This document shows, one piece after another, positions 15,175 through 22,558 of a stretch of 48,351 nt of DNA. The number at the start of each line of letters is the position of its first letter. Within the stretch, counting starts at the first letter, position 1. The DNA comes from Myxococcales bacterium (GTDB lineage Bacteria; Myxococcota_A; Polyangia; Polyangiales; JAFGIB01), in NCBI GenBank assembly GCA_029880325.1, contig JAOUOP010000060.1:1-48351 (forward strand), given 5' to 3'. Both the position numbers and the translations under genes were made by a program. A model generated the notes under the pieces. That model did no database searches. It was not told the origin of the DNA and saw only the letters and a program-made list of their open reading frames with translations.

Positions 15175-15771
15175 TCACTGACCGGCGTCGTTGTCGCTGC
15201 CGGCGTCGCTCTGGAGGCCGCAGGGCGTGTCGCTGCCGCCGAGGCCGAGGAAGGCGCCGAAGATGACGTAGTCGGCGGGATCGATGCAGCCCAGGCCCAC
15301 CTGGGCGCCGTTGACGCCGCAATAGCCGGCCTCTTCGATGCAGCAGCCGGGCTGCAACATGCCGAGCACGTCCTGGTCGGGGCAGAGCTCGTCGCTCGCC
15401 GGGCGCGGGGTGCAGATGCTGCCACCACCGGCGTCGGCGGGCACCGGTACCCAGTAGCCACAGGCATTGTCGTCTTCCGTACAACAGGGAGCAAAGGAGC
15501 CGAGACCGAAGAGCGTGAGGTCGGCCATGCCGGGGCATGCCACATCGCCGCACATGAAGGCAGGCACCGTGGGCGTGGTCGGCGTGGTCGGCGTGTTGGT
15601 GGTCGGCGTGTTGGTCGAGCCCGCCCCCGTGTCTGCCGCCGCATCCAACTTTTCGTTGTCCTCGGGCCCGCCGTCGCCGCTGTTGCCACCGCTGTCATCA
15701 CCACAGCCCAGCGCCGTGAGCAGAACGCCCCAAACCATCACCAAGAACGATCGCTGTATCAAGTTCTTCAC
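15175..15771 (-). CDS. Cys-rich lipoprotein with Thr/Pro linker
   Basis: The 198-residue protein has a type II signal (VMVWGVLLTALGC). A Gly/Asp spacer follows, then a Thr/Asn/Pro repeat linker (TNTPTTNTPTTPTTPT) and a Cys-rich domain with paired Cys (FAPCCTEDDNACGYWVP, ICTPRPASDELCPDQ, PGCCIEEAGYCGVNG, GLGCIDPADYVIFG). The GTG at 15771 is the best start because AGGAGG stands five bases upstream; the GTG two codons earlier falls inside that site. The domain resembles repeated Cys modules in other myxobacterial lipoproteins. Function unknown. Confidence 0.78.
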   Translation of the reverse strand: MKNLIQRSFLVMVWGVLLTALGCGDDSGGNSGDGGPEDNEKLDAAADTGAGSTNTPTTNTPTTPTTPTVPAFMCGDVACPGMADLTLFGLGSFAPCCTEDDNACGYWVPVPADAGGGSICTPRPASDELCPDQDVLGMLQPGCCIEEAGYCGVNGAQVGLGCIDPADYVIFGAFLGLGGSDTPCGLQSDAGSDNDAGQ

Positions 15772-15938
15772 AACCACCTCCTAGCCGCCCGGCGGGCGCT
15801 AAGCCAACCAACACACACGCAGCGCGCCCGTGTCCCTGCGCGCGGCTTCTGCATAGCCCGGGTCTGAATTTTCCTCAACCCGCCCGGGCCTGCCCGTGGT
15901 CATTGGAGCCGCGGCGGCTGCAGATCGCGCTTGGGGTG

Positions 15939-17807
15939 CTATGGCGTGCGCGCGTCGGACCAGGCCCGGGTCTGAAAGCGCCGTAGGAGTTGGCGCAACA
16001 CGTCCCCCGGAAGATTGGCGCTGCGGCTCTTGGAACAACCGCGGCGGCGTCCGCCGCAAAAGCGACCGGTCACCGCCGCGCGGCCCGAACTCCAGATCGC
16101 CTCGCCTTCGAAGACGTCCGACAGGGCCGCATGGGGGCCATCTTCGAGGCGGCGATCGATGGCGTCGACCAGCGTGCTGACGCCGTTTTCGCTCCACTCT
16201 CCGGCGTTGACCGCCGGTGGCCGCAGCACGCGATCGCCGTCGCACTCGAACGCAGCCCGTTGGTCACAGCGCCGCCGGCTGTGCCACAGCCCGTGCTTGT
16301 CGCGCTCGACGAAAACGCGCGGTGGACCTTCGGGGTCGAAACTCTGGGTGTGAAAACTATAGGTTGGGCTGCAGGTCAGGCAGTGATGACCCTTGGCGAT
16401 GGTCGCCGCCCAGCGCAGCTCGTCGTTGTCGCCCACGTTGAACGCCAGGCCCACCGCTTCGGTGTCGCCGGGGTGATCGAAACCGAAGGCGGACGGCAGA
16501 CCCATCACGCCATAGTCGCGGGTGAATGCGACGGCGTGGGCGAAGAGAATGTAGCGCTCGTCGCCGCGGCTCATGGGCGTGACGCTGCTGATGACGCGTA
16601 CGGCGTCGGGGGGCTTGGAACGGAAGAAGCCATCGTCGCGATCCATCATCAGGATGGGCCGCAGTTGATGCAGGGCCACATTCTCCCACAGATCGTTTAG
16701 ACCGTCGCCGTCGGCATCCTTGCAGGAAAGGCCACGGCAGGAGCGCATCCACATGGGGAAGTGTCGCGTGGGCAGGGCGAAGCGTCCCGGTCCGCGATGC
16801 CCCAGACCTGGTGGCGGATCGTAGCGATAGTTGCGGTAGGCGGTGGCCACCGGGTGGCGCGCCTGCCCCTGCGCATAGAAGCCGGCCAGGCGCACGCGGT
16901 TATTGCCCGGCTGCCACAGGGGCAGATCGAATTCGACGCGCAGATGATCGGCCTGGGGGCGCGAAAGCCGCACGCCCGCGAGCGGGCGGCCCGCGGCGAC
17001 CACCGCGATGCGGGTGTCGCCGCCGACGCTGCGGTCGTCGAGGTCGAGCCAGGCCTCGCGCAGCTCGGCGCCGGCCGGCAGCGGCACATCGATGCGGTGG
17101 GCGGCCAGCAGCGGCACCGGATAACGCGGGGTTTGGCAGCGACCGGCGAGGCAGGAAAGCTCGGCCTGGCAGCGGGCGCGCTCGCTGCCGCCGTGATAAT
17201 CGCAGCAGCTTTGCCCGGGGCCGCCGCAGGCCTGCACGCGCAGGTTGATCTGGGGCGAGCGCCGGGCCTGGCAGCGCGTGAGCAGCCCGACGGCGCGGGC
17301 ACGGCTGAGCTGGCGCAAGAGCTGCTGCTCGTCGGCGGCGCCGGCAGCGGCGCGCAGCGAGGAAAAGCACTGCTCGGCGCCGGCTCCGAAGCTGCTGAGC
17401 ACGGTCTTGCCCTGCAGCGCGCGCACGCGGGCGCGCAGACCTTGACCGCCGGCGCCGGTGGTCCAGTAGTTGGAGGCGGCCGGCAGGCGGCGCTCGGTGC
17501 TGAAGCGGAAGCGCTCGAAGGTGGCCGCACCCTCGGCTGGCACGAAAGCATCGGCTTTGAGGGTCGCGAAATCGCGGTAGCGGCGGGCGGCGTAGTCGTA
17601 AGCCTGCAAACGGATCGGCCGCTCGGCCTCGAGCGCGTAGCCCTCGAAGAGCACGGGACTATCGCGGTGCTCGATCTCGCTACCGGTTCGCGGAGAACTG
17701 ACGCAGCCCAAAATGGATAGAAGGGCGAAGCAGAGGGCGAACGACAGAGCCCGTGGAAATACCCTTGCTCGCAAATCGCGCACGCGGGCTATTGGGCTGG
17801 ATTCCAC
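15939..17807 (-). CDS. Large lipoprotein with HPGD motif, VPS62/DUF946-like C-terminal region
   Basis: The 622-residue protein has a lipobox (ALLSILGC, Cys35). Residues of about 50-180 carry many Arg/Ala helices. A Cys cluster (CGGPGQSCCDYHGG ... CQAELSCLAGRC) is followed by two beta-rich segments. At about 364-375, DADGDGLNDLWE is a dockerin/thrombospondin-type calcium loop. The region 378-480 (LHQLRPILMMDRDDGFF, ILFAHAVAFT, FGFDHPGDTEAVGLAF, ELRWAATIAKGHHC) recalls the HPGDxE motif of VPS62/DUF946 proteins. That link is tentative. No ATG is available near the N-terminus; GTG 17807 or GTG 17783 is the probable start. Function unknown. Confidence 0.7.
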   Translation of the reverse strand: MESSPIARVRDLRARVFPRALSFALCFALLSILGCVSSPRTGSEIEHRDSPVLFEGYALEAERPIRLQAYDYAARRYRDFATLKADAFVPAEGAATFERFRFSTERRLPAASNYWTTGAGGQGLRARVRALQGKTVLSSFGAGAEQCFSSLRAAAGAADEQQLLRQLSRARAVGLLTRCQARRSPQINLRVQACGGPGQSCCDYHGGSERARCQAELSCLAGRCQTPRYPVPLLAAHRIDVPLPAGAELREAWLDLDDRSVGGDTRIAVVAAGRPLAGVRLSRPQADHLRVEFDLPLWQPGNNRVRLAGFYAQGQARHPVATAYRNYRYDPPPGLGHRGPGRFALPTRHFPMWMRSCRGLSCKDADGDGLNDLWENVALHQLRPILMMDRDDGFFRSKPPDAVRVISSVTPMSRGDERYILFAHAVAFTRDYGVMGLPSAFGFDHPGDTEAVGLAFNVGDNDELRWAATIAKGHHCLTCSPTYSFHTQSFDPEGPPRVFVERDKHGLWHSRRRCDQRAAFECDGDRVLRPPAVNAGEWSENGVSTLVDAIDRRLEDGPHAALSDVFEGEAIWSSGRAAVTGRFCGGRRRGCSKSRSANLPGDVLRQLLRRFQTRAWSDARTP

Positions 17808-18253
17808 AGACTTCGGGTGGATATGCGAGGAACTGGTATCGATTGCTCGCTAGACCTACGTCGGCGCCGTCGCCTGCCTCCTTGAGCGATTGGGGAGCGA
17901 CCGGGGAGAGATACCAGGCGTCGCGCGCTACCTTCTTCGAGTGTGACCCATCCCGATGGCTTGGCAAGTGATTGCGAACGCCACAGGCCCTGTTGATCGC
18001 GCGATGGTCGGGCGGCGCGATTTTTTGATGAAAAGTTCTAAAGTCGCGCGGGGCGTCGTCCGAATCGTGGACGCAACGGCCTGGATACTCACGTCATCCG
18101 GGAACACACCGCAGCGCGGCGTTGGTGCGAAAGGGCAACCGCATTCGAAAGATGCGGGCGCAAAGCCATTGGCCTAACGGATCTCGATCCCACGGCTTGA
18201 AGGGTTGCCGAACCTGACGAATCAGCTCCGCCTTGCAAGAGAGGAAGAGCTGA
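17808..18253. other. 446-base gap with one terminator-like hairpin
   Basis: The gap separates the divergent HPGD lipoprotein and DUF4382 genes. The only clear structure is a plus-strand hairpin with a T-run at 17996-18026. Short open frames at 17753-17971 and 17956-18177 on the plus strand have no good ribosome site and no recognisable protein features. GC content drops slightly around 18000-18060. I found no RNA gene. Confidence 0.5.
17996..18026 (+). terminator. Intrinsic-terminator-like hairpin with T-run
   Basis: ATCGCGC at 17996-18002 pairs with GCGCGAT at 18015-18021 across a 12-base loop, and six T residues follow to 18026. This is one of the few hairpins in the window with a real T-run. 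No accepted plus-strand gene lies upstream, so it may end a small unannotated transcript. Confidence 0.4.
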
Positions 18254-19459
18254 ATGCGAATCAACTACGGTTTTTGGATCCTTGCGCTCGCGATCGCCTG
18301 TTCACAGCCGGCGGCTGACAGCAGCGGAAGCAATGGAAGCGGCGCCGAGCCTGGGCGGTCTACGGAGGTGGCCACCGGTGCCGCCGGCAGTGGCGCTCCG
18401 ACGGCGGCTGGGGTGGAAGCGAACTCCGACGGCATGGCGGGCATCGAAGCCAGCGACCCGCTGGGTGCCGGTGAAGCGCTGTCGCCGGAGGCGGTGGCGG
18501 GAGGTGGCGGTGTTGCGGCCTCCAGGAGCGAACTCGATGGACTGCTCGCCAGCGCGGCGGCGGCGGGCCAACGACTGGGCGGCCTCGAGCTGCGCCTGAT
18601 CGACGCGCCGGTGGATGCCGAATCGGTGTGGGTGACCTTCTGCGGCGTGCAGGTCGAGGCCCTCGACGTGCAGCACATCGAGGACGTCGGCGAGGCCGAG
18701 GGGGAACCGGCAACCGGGGGCGACGGCACCGAAGAGGGCGCGTTGGGCACCGAACCGGCGGGGCAGAGTGATGACGCCGAGGCAACAGCTGAGCCCGAGC
18801 CGACCGCGGGTGCCGAAGACGGCGCGACCGAGGGCGAGGGCGAAGCCGAGGGCGAGGGCGAAGCCGAGGGCGAGGGCGAAGCCGAGGACGGCTCCACCTG
18901 GATCGCGCTCAGCCAGGAGTGCACCACCCTGGACCTGCTCGAGCTACAGAACGGCGTCTTCGAGTCGCTGGGCATGGCCGCACTGCCCGTGGGTCAATAC
19001 GGTCAAATTCGCTTTCTGCTCACCGAAGCCTCGGTAGTAGTCGCCGGTGAAAGCCACGCGCTCTCGGTCCCCTCGGGGGCGGCCAGCGGCCTCAAGATCA
19101 ACGGCGGCTTCACGCTCGACAGCGGCATCGTCACCACCCTGACCGTCGACTTCGATGCCGCCAAGTCCGTGTTCCAGACCGGGGCCGGCGACTACAAAAT
19201 GAAGCCGGTGATCTTCCTGGCCAAGGTTGAGCGCGAAGGTGACGGCGACGGCGCGAACACGGAGGACGACGCCGAGGCCGAAGCCGAGGCTGACGACGAA
19301 GGAGCTGACGACGGCGAGGCGGCTACCGAAGAGGACGCCGGCGCCAACGCTGACGTTGAGACCGAGGACGACGCCGAGGCGGACGCCACCGACCCGGCGC
19401 CAGCGGCCGGCAAGGCTGACAGCAGCGACGGGCGCGGAGGCCCCAGGGGCAAGCCCTAG
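18254..19459 (+). CDS. DUF4382 lipoprotein with internal acidic insert
   Basis: The 401-residue protein has a short type II signal (WILALAIAC, Cys16), a Gly/Ser/Ala linker and a DUF4382 domain in two parts. The first part is LGGLELRLIDAPVDAESVWVTFCGVQVEAL (about 107-138). The second is CTTLDLLELQNGVFESLGMAALPVGQYGQIRFLL ... LSVPSGAASGLKINGGFTLDSGIVTTLTVDFDAAKSV ... YKMKPVIFLAKVE (about 224-325). Between them lie about 75 residues of Glu/Gly/Ala low complexity containing three EGEGEA units. An acidic tail rich in Asp/Glu/Ala ends the protein. The start has AGGAAG upstream. DUF4382 proteins are beta-sandwich lipoproteins of unknown role. The 3' end is partly duplicated downstream (19622-19735). 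Confidence 0.85.
   Translation: MRINYGFWILALAIACSQPAADSSGSNGSGAEPGRSTEVATGAAGSGAPTAAGVEANSDGMAGIEASDPLGAGEALSPEAVAGGGGVAASRSELDGLLASAAAAGQRLGGLELRLIDAPVDAESVWVTFCGVQVEALDVQHIEDVGEAEGEPATGGDGTEEGALGTEPAGQSDDAEATAEPEPTAGAEDGATEGEGEAEGEGEAEGEGEAEDGSTWIALSQECTTLDLLELQNGVFESLGMAALPVGQYGQIRFLLTEASVVVAGESHALSVPSGAASGLKINGGFTLDSGIVTTLTVDFDAAKSVFQTGAGDYKMKPVIFLAKVEREGDGDGANTEDDAEAEAEADDEGADDGEAATEEDAGANADVETEDDAEADATDPAPAAGKADSSDGRGGPRGKP
18829..18882 (+). repeat. Three tandem 18-bp units encoding EGEGEA
   Basis: CGAGGGCGAGGGCGAAGC is repeated three times exactly, inside the acidic insert of the DUF4382 lipoprotein. Exact identity at the DNA level indicates recent expansion. Confidence 0.92.
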
Positions 19460-19468
19460 CTCGCGAGC

Positions 19469-19585
19469 CCCACCGACAGCTTCCAGGACGTTTTCGCGCG
19501 TGGAAAATCCCGCCGAAAACGTCCCACCGACAGCTTCCAGGACGTTTTCGCGCGTGGAAAATCCCGCCGAAAACGTCCTGGAAGC
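19469..19585. repeat. 54-bp tandem duplication with a 53-bp palindrome
   Basis: Two direct copies of 54 bases (start about 19469 and 19523) each contain CCAGGACGTTTTC followed by GCGCGTGGAAAATCCCGCC and GAAAACGTCC. The second copy is extended so that GCTTCCAGGACGTTTTC (19533-19549) pairs perfectly with its complement at 19569-19585 across a 19-base loop. This is the most complete form of the dispersed repeat family in the window. Confidence 0.92.
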
Positions 19586-19604
19586 TTCCCGTTGGGCCGT
19601 CCCG

Positions 19605-19627
19605 AAAAGCTGCCAGCACGTTTGCCG
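19605..19627 (+). repeat. Degenerate copy of the dispersed repeat core
   Basis: GAAAAGCTGCCAGCACGTTT matches the family core (GCTGCCAGGACGTTTTC preceded by GAAAA) with changes near the end. It abuts the duplicated DUF4382 fragment. Confidence 0.7.
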
Positions 19628-19735
19628 CCGACGACGACAGCGAGGCGGCTACCGAGGATGACGCCGGCGCCAACGCTGAGGCCGAGGACAACGCCGAGGC
19701 GGACGCCACCGACCCGGCGCCAGCGACCGCCTGCC
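19622..19735 (+). pseudogene. Duplicated 3' fragment of the DUF4382 gene
   Basis: Bases of about 19630-19727 match 19304-19407, the part of the DUF4382 gene encoding its acidic tail. Long identical stretches include GCGAGGCGGCTACCGA and GACGCCACCGACCCGGCG. One 6-base deletion and scattered substitutions separate the copies. The fragment has no start codon and is followed by repeat cores, so it is a nonfunctional remnant. It may represent the original 3' end of the gene displaced by the repeat cluster, or a secondary duplication. Confidence 0.8.
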
Positions 19736-19740
19736 CGAAG

Positions 19741-19807
19741 GCTGCCAGGACGTTTTCCGCCGCTTTCGGTGGTCCGAAAGCCGCCCGAAAAGCTGCCAGG
19801 ACGTTTT
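19741..19807 (+). repeat. Two further cores of the dispersed repeat
   Basis: GCTGCCAGGACGTTTTC occurs exactly at 19741-19757 and again at 19791-19807, the latter with a preceding GAAAA. About 33 bases separate them and include a short pairing element (CTTTCGG ... CCGAAAG). Confidence 0.92.
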
Positions 19808-19842
19808 CCGCCAGCTGGGACGAGCGACGTGTGCGTGCCGTC

Positions 19843-20484
19843 CTACTGCGCGCGCAGCTCGAGTTTGATCAGCACGTCGTCCCGGATCAGGTCGTCGGGC
19901 TTGCCGGGGTAGACGATGCCGAAGTCCTTGCGGTTGATCGAGAACTCGGCCTTTACCTTCACAGCGGCCCCCTCCCGCTCGATAGTGGCGGGGAACTGGA
20001 TGCTCTTGCGGACGCCGCGCAGGGTCAGCTGGCCGGTCACCGAGTGGCTGGCGCCGTCGGCACCGCCCTTGGCGATGGCGGTGGACTCGAAGCGACAGGT
20101 GGGGTGGGCGGCAGCGGCGAAAAAGTCGTCGGCCAATAGATGCTTGGTCAGCTTCGGGTGGTCGGCCTCGATCGAGCCCATCTGCATCACCACGTTGACG
20201 CGTCCGGACTCGAGCGGCGCGTCCTTGGCCAGGGCGATCTCTCCCTTGAAGTCCTTGATCTCGACCTCGTGGGTACCCGTGATCTTGGAGCCGACCATGT
20301 GAATGCTGGAACCGGCGCCCGTGAAGGACAGCGGGGCACCGGCTTGCTCGGTGACCGCAGGCGCCGGCGCCTGCTCGGGCGGCGGCGCCTCGTTGTCCAC
20401 GCTCGCAGCCGGCTTGTCTGCCGCAGGGTCGGAACAGCCCAGCGACAGCGGGGCGAGCAACAGCAGAATCCTGAATTTCATCAT
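19843..20484 (-). CDS. YceI-family lipoprotein
   Basis: The 213-residue protein has a type II signal (LLLLAPLSLGC) and a Pro/Ala linker of about 30 residues. The YceI lipocalin-like beta-barrel shows SSIHMVGSKITGTHEVEIKDFKGEI, SIEADHPKLTKHLLADDFFAAAAHPTCRFEST, SVTGQLTLRGVRKSIQFPATI and EFSINRKDFGIVYPGKPDDLIRDDVLIKLEL. Family members bind polyisoprenoids or similar amphiphiles in the periplasm. The lipid anchor would tether it to a membrane. The ATG at 20484 has AGGAG seven bases upstream; a second ATG follows directly. It is convergent with the DUF4382 region. Confidence 0.92.
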   Translation of the reverse strand: MMKFRILLLLAPLSLGCSDPAADKPAASVDNEAPPPEQAPAPAVTEQAGAPLSFTGAGSSIHMVGSKITGTHEVEIKDFKGEIALAKDAPLESGRVNVVMQMGSIEADHPKLTKHLLADDFFAAAAHPTCRFESTAIAKGGADGASHSVTGQLTLRGVRKSIQFPATIEREGAAVKVKAEFSINRKDFGIVYPGKPDDLIRDDVLIKLELRAQ

Positions 20485-20622
20485 CCCATGGCTCCTATAC
20501 CCCTGCCGCGGCCCCGCTCAAGCCCCGAGGATTTCGGCCACCAGAACCGGCCGGTAGCCCGGACGGACGACGAGCACGTCATTGCCCCGGTCTTGACACT
20601 CCAACGCCGCCGTGAAGCCTCA

Positions 20623-20664
20623 GAAAAGCTGCCAGGACGTTTTCCGATGGGACGTTTTCCGATG
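20623..20664 (+). repeat. Dispersed repeat core followed by a 15-bp tandem
   Basis: GAAAA and GCTGCCAGGACGTTTTC occur together at 20623-20644. The end of the core then takes part in a tandem of GGACGTTTTCCGATG, present twice. It lies between the divergent YceI and ABC permease genes. Confidence 0.9.
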
Positions 20665-20738
20665 GCGCCTCGGACCGTCGGTGGCGGCCCGCCCCGCGAT
20701 TTGACGGGGCCCGCGGCGGCTGCCGTAGACTGCCGGCG

Positions 20739-21680
20739 ATGGCCGACGGGATGGCTCGCTATCTGGCGCTGAGGTTTTTGCGGGCGGTGGCGACCGTGTT
20801 CGGGGTCTGCACGCTGGTGTTCCTGCTGGTGCATTTGATCCCCGGCGATCCCATCGATGCCATCCTGGGCGATCAGGCAGCGCCCGAGGATCGCGTGGCG
20901 CTGCGCAAGAGCCTGCACCTGGACGAGCCCCTGGCCACCCAGTACCTGCGCTTTGGCGGCTCCCTGCTCGACGGGAGCCTGGGGCATTCCTACCGCGCAA
21001 GCGAGCGCACGGTCTCGAGCCTGATGGCCGAGGTGCTGCCCCATACCGCCGTGCTGGCCCTGGCGTCGCTGCTGGTCGCTTTCGCCCTGGCCATCCCCCT
21101 GGGCGCGCTGGCCGCCTACCACCGCGGCCGCGCCTGGGATCGCTCCGCCAGCGGCCTGGCGATGCTCGGCCTGGCGATTCCCAACATCTGGCTGGGGCCG
21201 CTGCTGGTGCTGTTTTTCGGCGTGCGCCTGCAGCTTTTGCCCCTGCCCGGCGATGACCCCACCCGAGCCTCAGCCCTGGTGCTGCCGGCCTTCACCGTGG
21301 GCACCGCCCTGATGGCGATCTTGACCCGCCAGACCCGCGCGGCCCTGATCGAGGTCCTGGGCCAGCCCTACATCCTGGCCGCCCGCGCCCGCGGCGTCGG
21401 CGCCCCCGCCCTGCTCTTCGACCACGCCCTGCGCAATGCCCTGTTGCCCGTCATGACGGTGGGCGCCGCCCAGCTGGGCGCGCTTTTGTCGGGCACGGTG
21501 ATCACCGAGAAGATCTTCGAACGCCCGGGCCTGGGTACGCTCTTCCTCGACGCCTTTTTCGCCCGTGATATCCCGGTGGTGCAGGGCTGCGTGCTGGTGA
21601 TCGCGGTGATCTACGTGGCGGTCAATCTGCTGCTCGATCTGCTCTACGCCGCAGCCGATCCCCGGGTGAGACTGCGATGA
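20739..21680 (+). CDS. ABC transporter permease, DppB/OppB family
   Basis: The 313-residue inner-membrane protein has the usual layout of a peptide/nickel-type permease: a first TM helix (FLRAVATVFGVCTLVFLLVHLIPGDPID), a periplasmic segment (LHLDEPLATQYLRFGGSLLDGSLGHSY) and five more TM helices. The cytoplasmic EAA loop, which contacts the ATPase, is ALIEVLGQPYILAARARGVGAPALLFDHALRNALLPV. The ATG at 20739 is used; ATG 20751 is possible. It overlaps the next permease gene by four bases. No ATPase or solute-binding protein gene lies nearby, so the transporter must be completed from elsewhere. Confidence 0.93.
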   Translation: MADGMARYLALRFLRAVATVFGVCTLVFLLVHLIPGDPIDAILGDQAAPEDRVALRKSLHLDEPLATQYLRFGGSLLDGSLGHSYRASERTVSSLMAEVLPHTAVLALASLLVAFALAIPLGALAAYHRGRAWDRSASGLAMLGLAIPNIWLGPLLVLFFGVRLQLLPLPGDDPTRASALVLPAFTVGTALMAILTRQTRAALIEVLGQPYILAARARGVGAPALLFDHALRNALLPVMTVGAAQLGALLSGTVITEKIFERPGLGTLFLDAFFARDIPVVQGCVLVIAVIYVAVNLLLDLLYAAADPRVRLR

Positions 21681-22531
21681 GCGCGCTGGCCCGGCTCGGT
21701 CGACTGCCCCTGGGCGCCACCCTGGTGGCCATCTTCGGCGTGGCCGCCCTCGTCGGCCCCTGGCTCGCCCCCTACTCGCCCCGTACCATCGATCTGCTCG
21801 CCCAATTTCAGACCCCCAGCGCCGCCCACCCCCTGGGCACCGCCGACAACGGCGTCGATGTGCTGAGCGTGCTGCTGCACGGCGCGCGCCTGTCGGCGCT
21901 GATCGCCCTGTGCTCGGTGGGCATCTCGCTGACCGTGGGCAGCGCCCTCGGGGCCCTGGCCGGCTACCGCGGCGGCCGCACCGACCACTTGATCACGGGC
22001 ACCGCCGACCTGGTCCAGGCCTTCCCCGCCATCGTGCTCAACATCGCGATCCTGGCCCTGGTCGCCGAGCCCGGGCTTTTGCATGTGGTGCTGGCCCTGA
22101 GCGCCAACGGCTGGGTGATCTTCGCCCGCATCGCCCGCGCCCAGACCCTGCTGTTGCGCGAGAGCGAGTTCGTGGGCGCCGCCCGCCTGCTGGGTGCCGG
22201 CGAGGCCCAGATCCTGCTGCGCCACGTGGCGCCCAACCTGCTGGGCCCGCTGGTGGTCCAGGCCACCGCCGCCCTGGGAGCCGCCATCCTGGCCGAGTCC
22301 ACGCTCTCCTTTCTCGGTATCGGCCCCGGTGCCGACGCTTCCTGGGGCGCCCTGCTCGATCAGGGCAGCGCCGTGCTGCTGCGCTTCCCCCACGTGGCCC
22401 TGACCGCCGGCGCCGCCATCGCCACCACGGTGCTGGGCTTTAACCTGGCCGGCGACTGGCTGCGCGACCGCCTCGACCCGCGCACCCGCCACAGCCACCG
22501 CCATCCGACCCGCTCCGGCAAGTCGCGATGA
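21677..22531 (+). CDS. ABC transporter permease, DppC/OppC family
   Basis: The 284-residue partner permease overlaps the stop codon of the DppB-like gene by ATGA, which implies translational coupling. It has the DppC layout: N-terminal TM (ATLVAIFGVAALVGPWLAPYSP), HPLGTADNGVDVLSVLLHGARLS, a permease core with YRGGRTDHLITGTADLVQAFPAIVLNIAIL, and the EAA loop in SEFVGAARLLGAGEAQILLRHVAPNLLGPLV. The late LSFLGIGPGADASWGALLDQG is a family hallmark. The substrate is probably a peptide, oligopeptide-like compound or metal chelate. The C-terminus ends in an unusual His/Arg-rich stretch. Confidence 0.93.
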   Translation: MSALARLGRLPLGATLVAIFGVAALVGPWLAPYSPRTIDLLAQFQTPSAAHPLGTADNGVDVLSVLLHGARLSALIALCSVGISLTVGSALGALAGYRGGRTDHLITGTADLVQAFPAIVLNIAILALVAEPGLLHVVLALSANGWVIFARIARAQTLLLRESEFVGAARLLGAGEAQILLRHVAPNLLGPLVVQATAALGAAILAESTLSFLGIGPGADASWGALLDQGSAVLLRFPHVALTAGAAIATTVLGFNLAGDWLRDRLDPRTRHSHRHPTRSGKSR

Positions 22532-22558
22532 CCCCCGCCAGGTGCTATCAAGCCGGCA

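Larger units (their letters stand above)
19460..19842. other. Repeat-rich gap downstream of the DUF4382 gene
   Basis: This 383-base gap holds no intact gene. In order it contains a 54-bp tandem duplication, of which the second copy is extended into a palindrome; one degenerate core; a copy of the DUF4382 gene's 3' end; and two more repeat cores. The components are listed separately. The gap ends at the stop codon of the convergent YceI gene. Confidence 0.85.

Noticed and set aside
17956..18177. 73-codon open frame on the plus strand
   Set aside because: No ribosome site, no domain, and the T-run terminator lies inside it.
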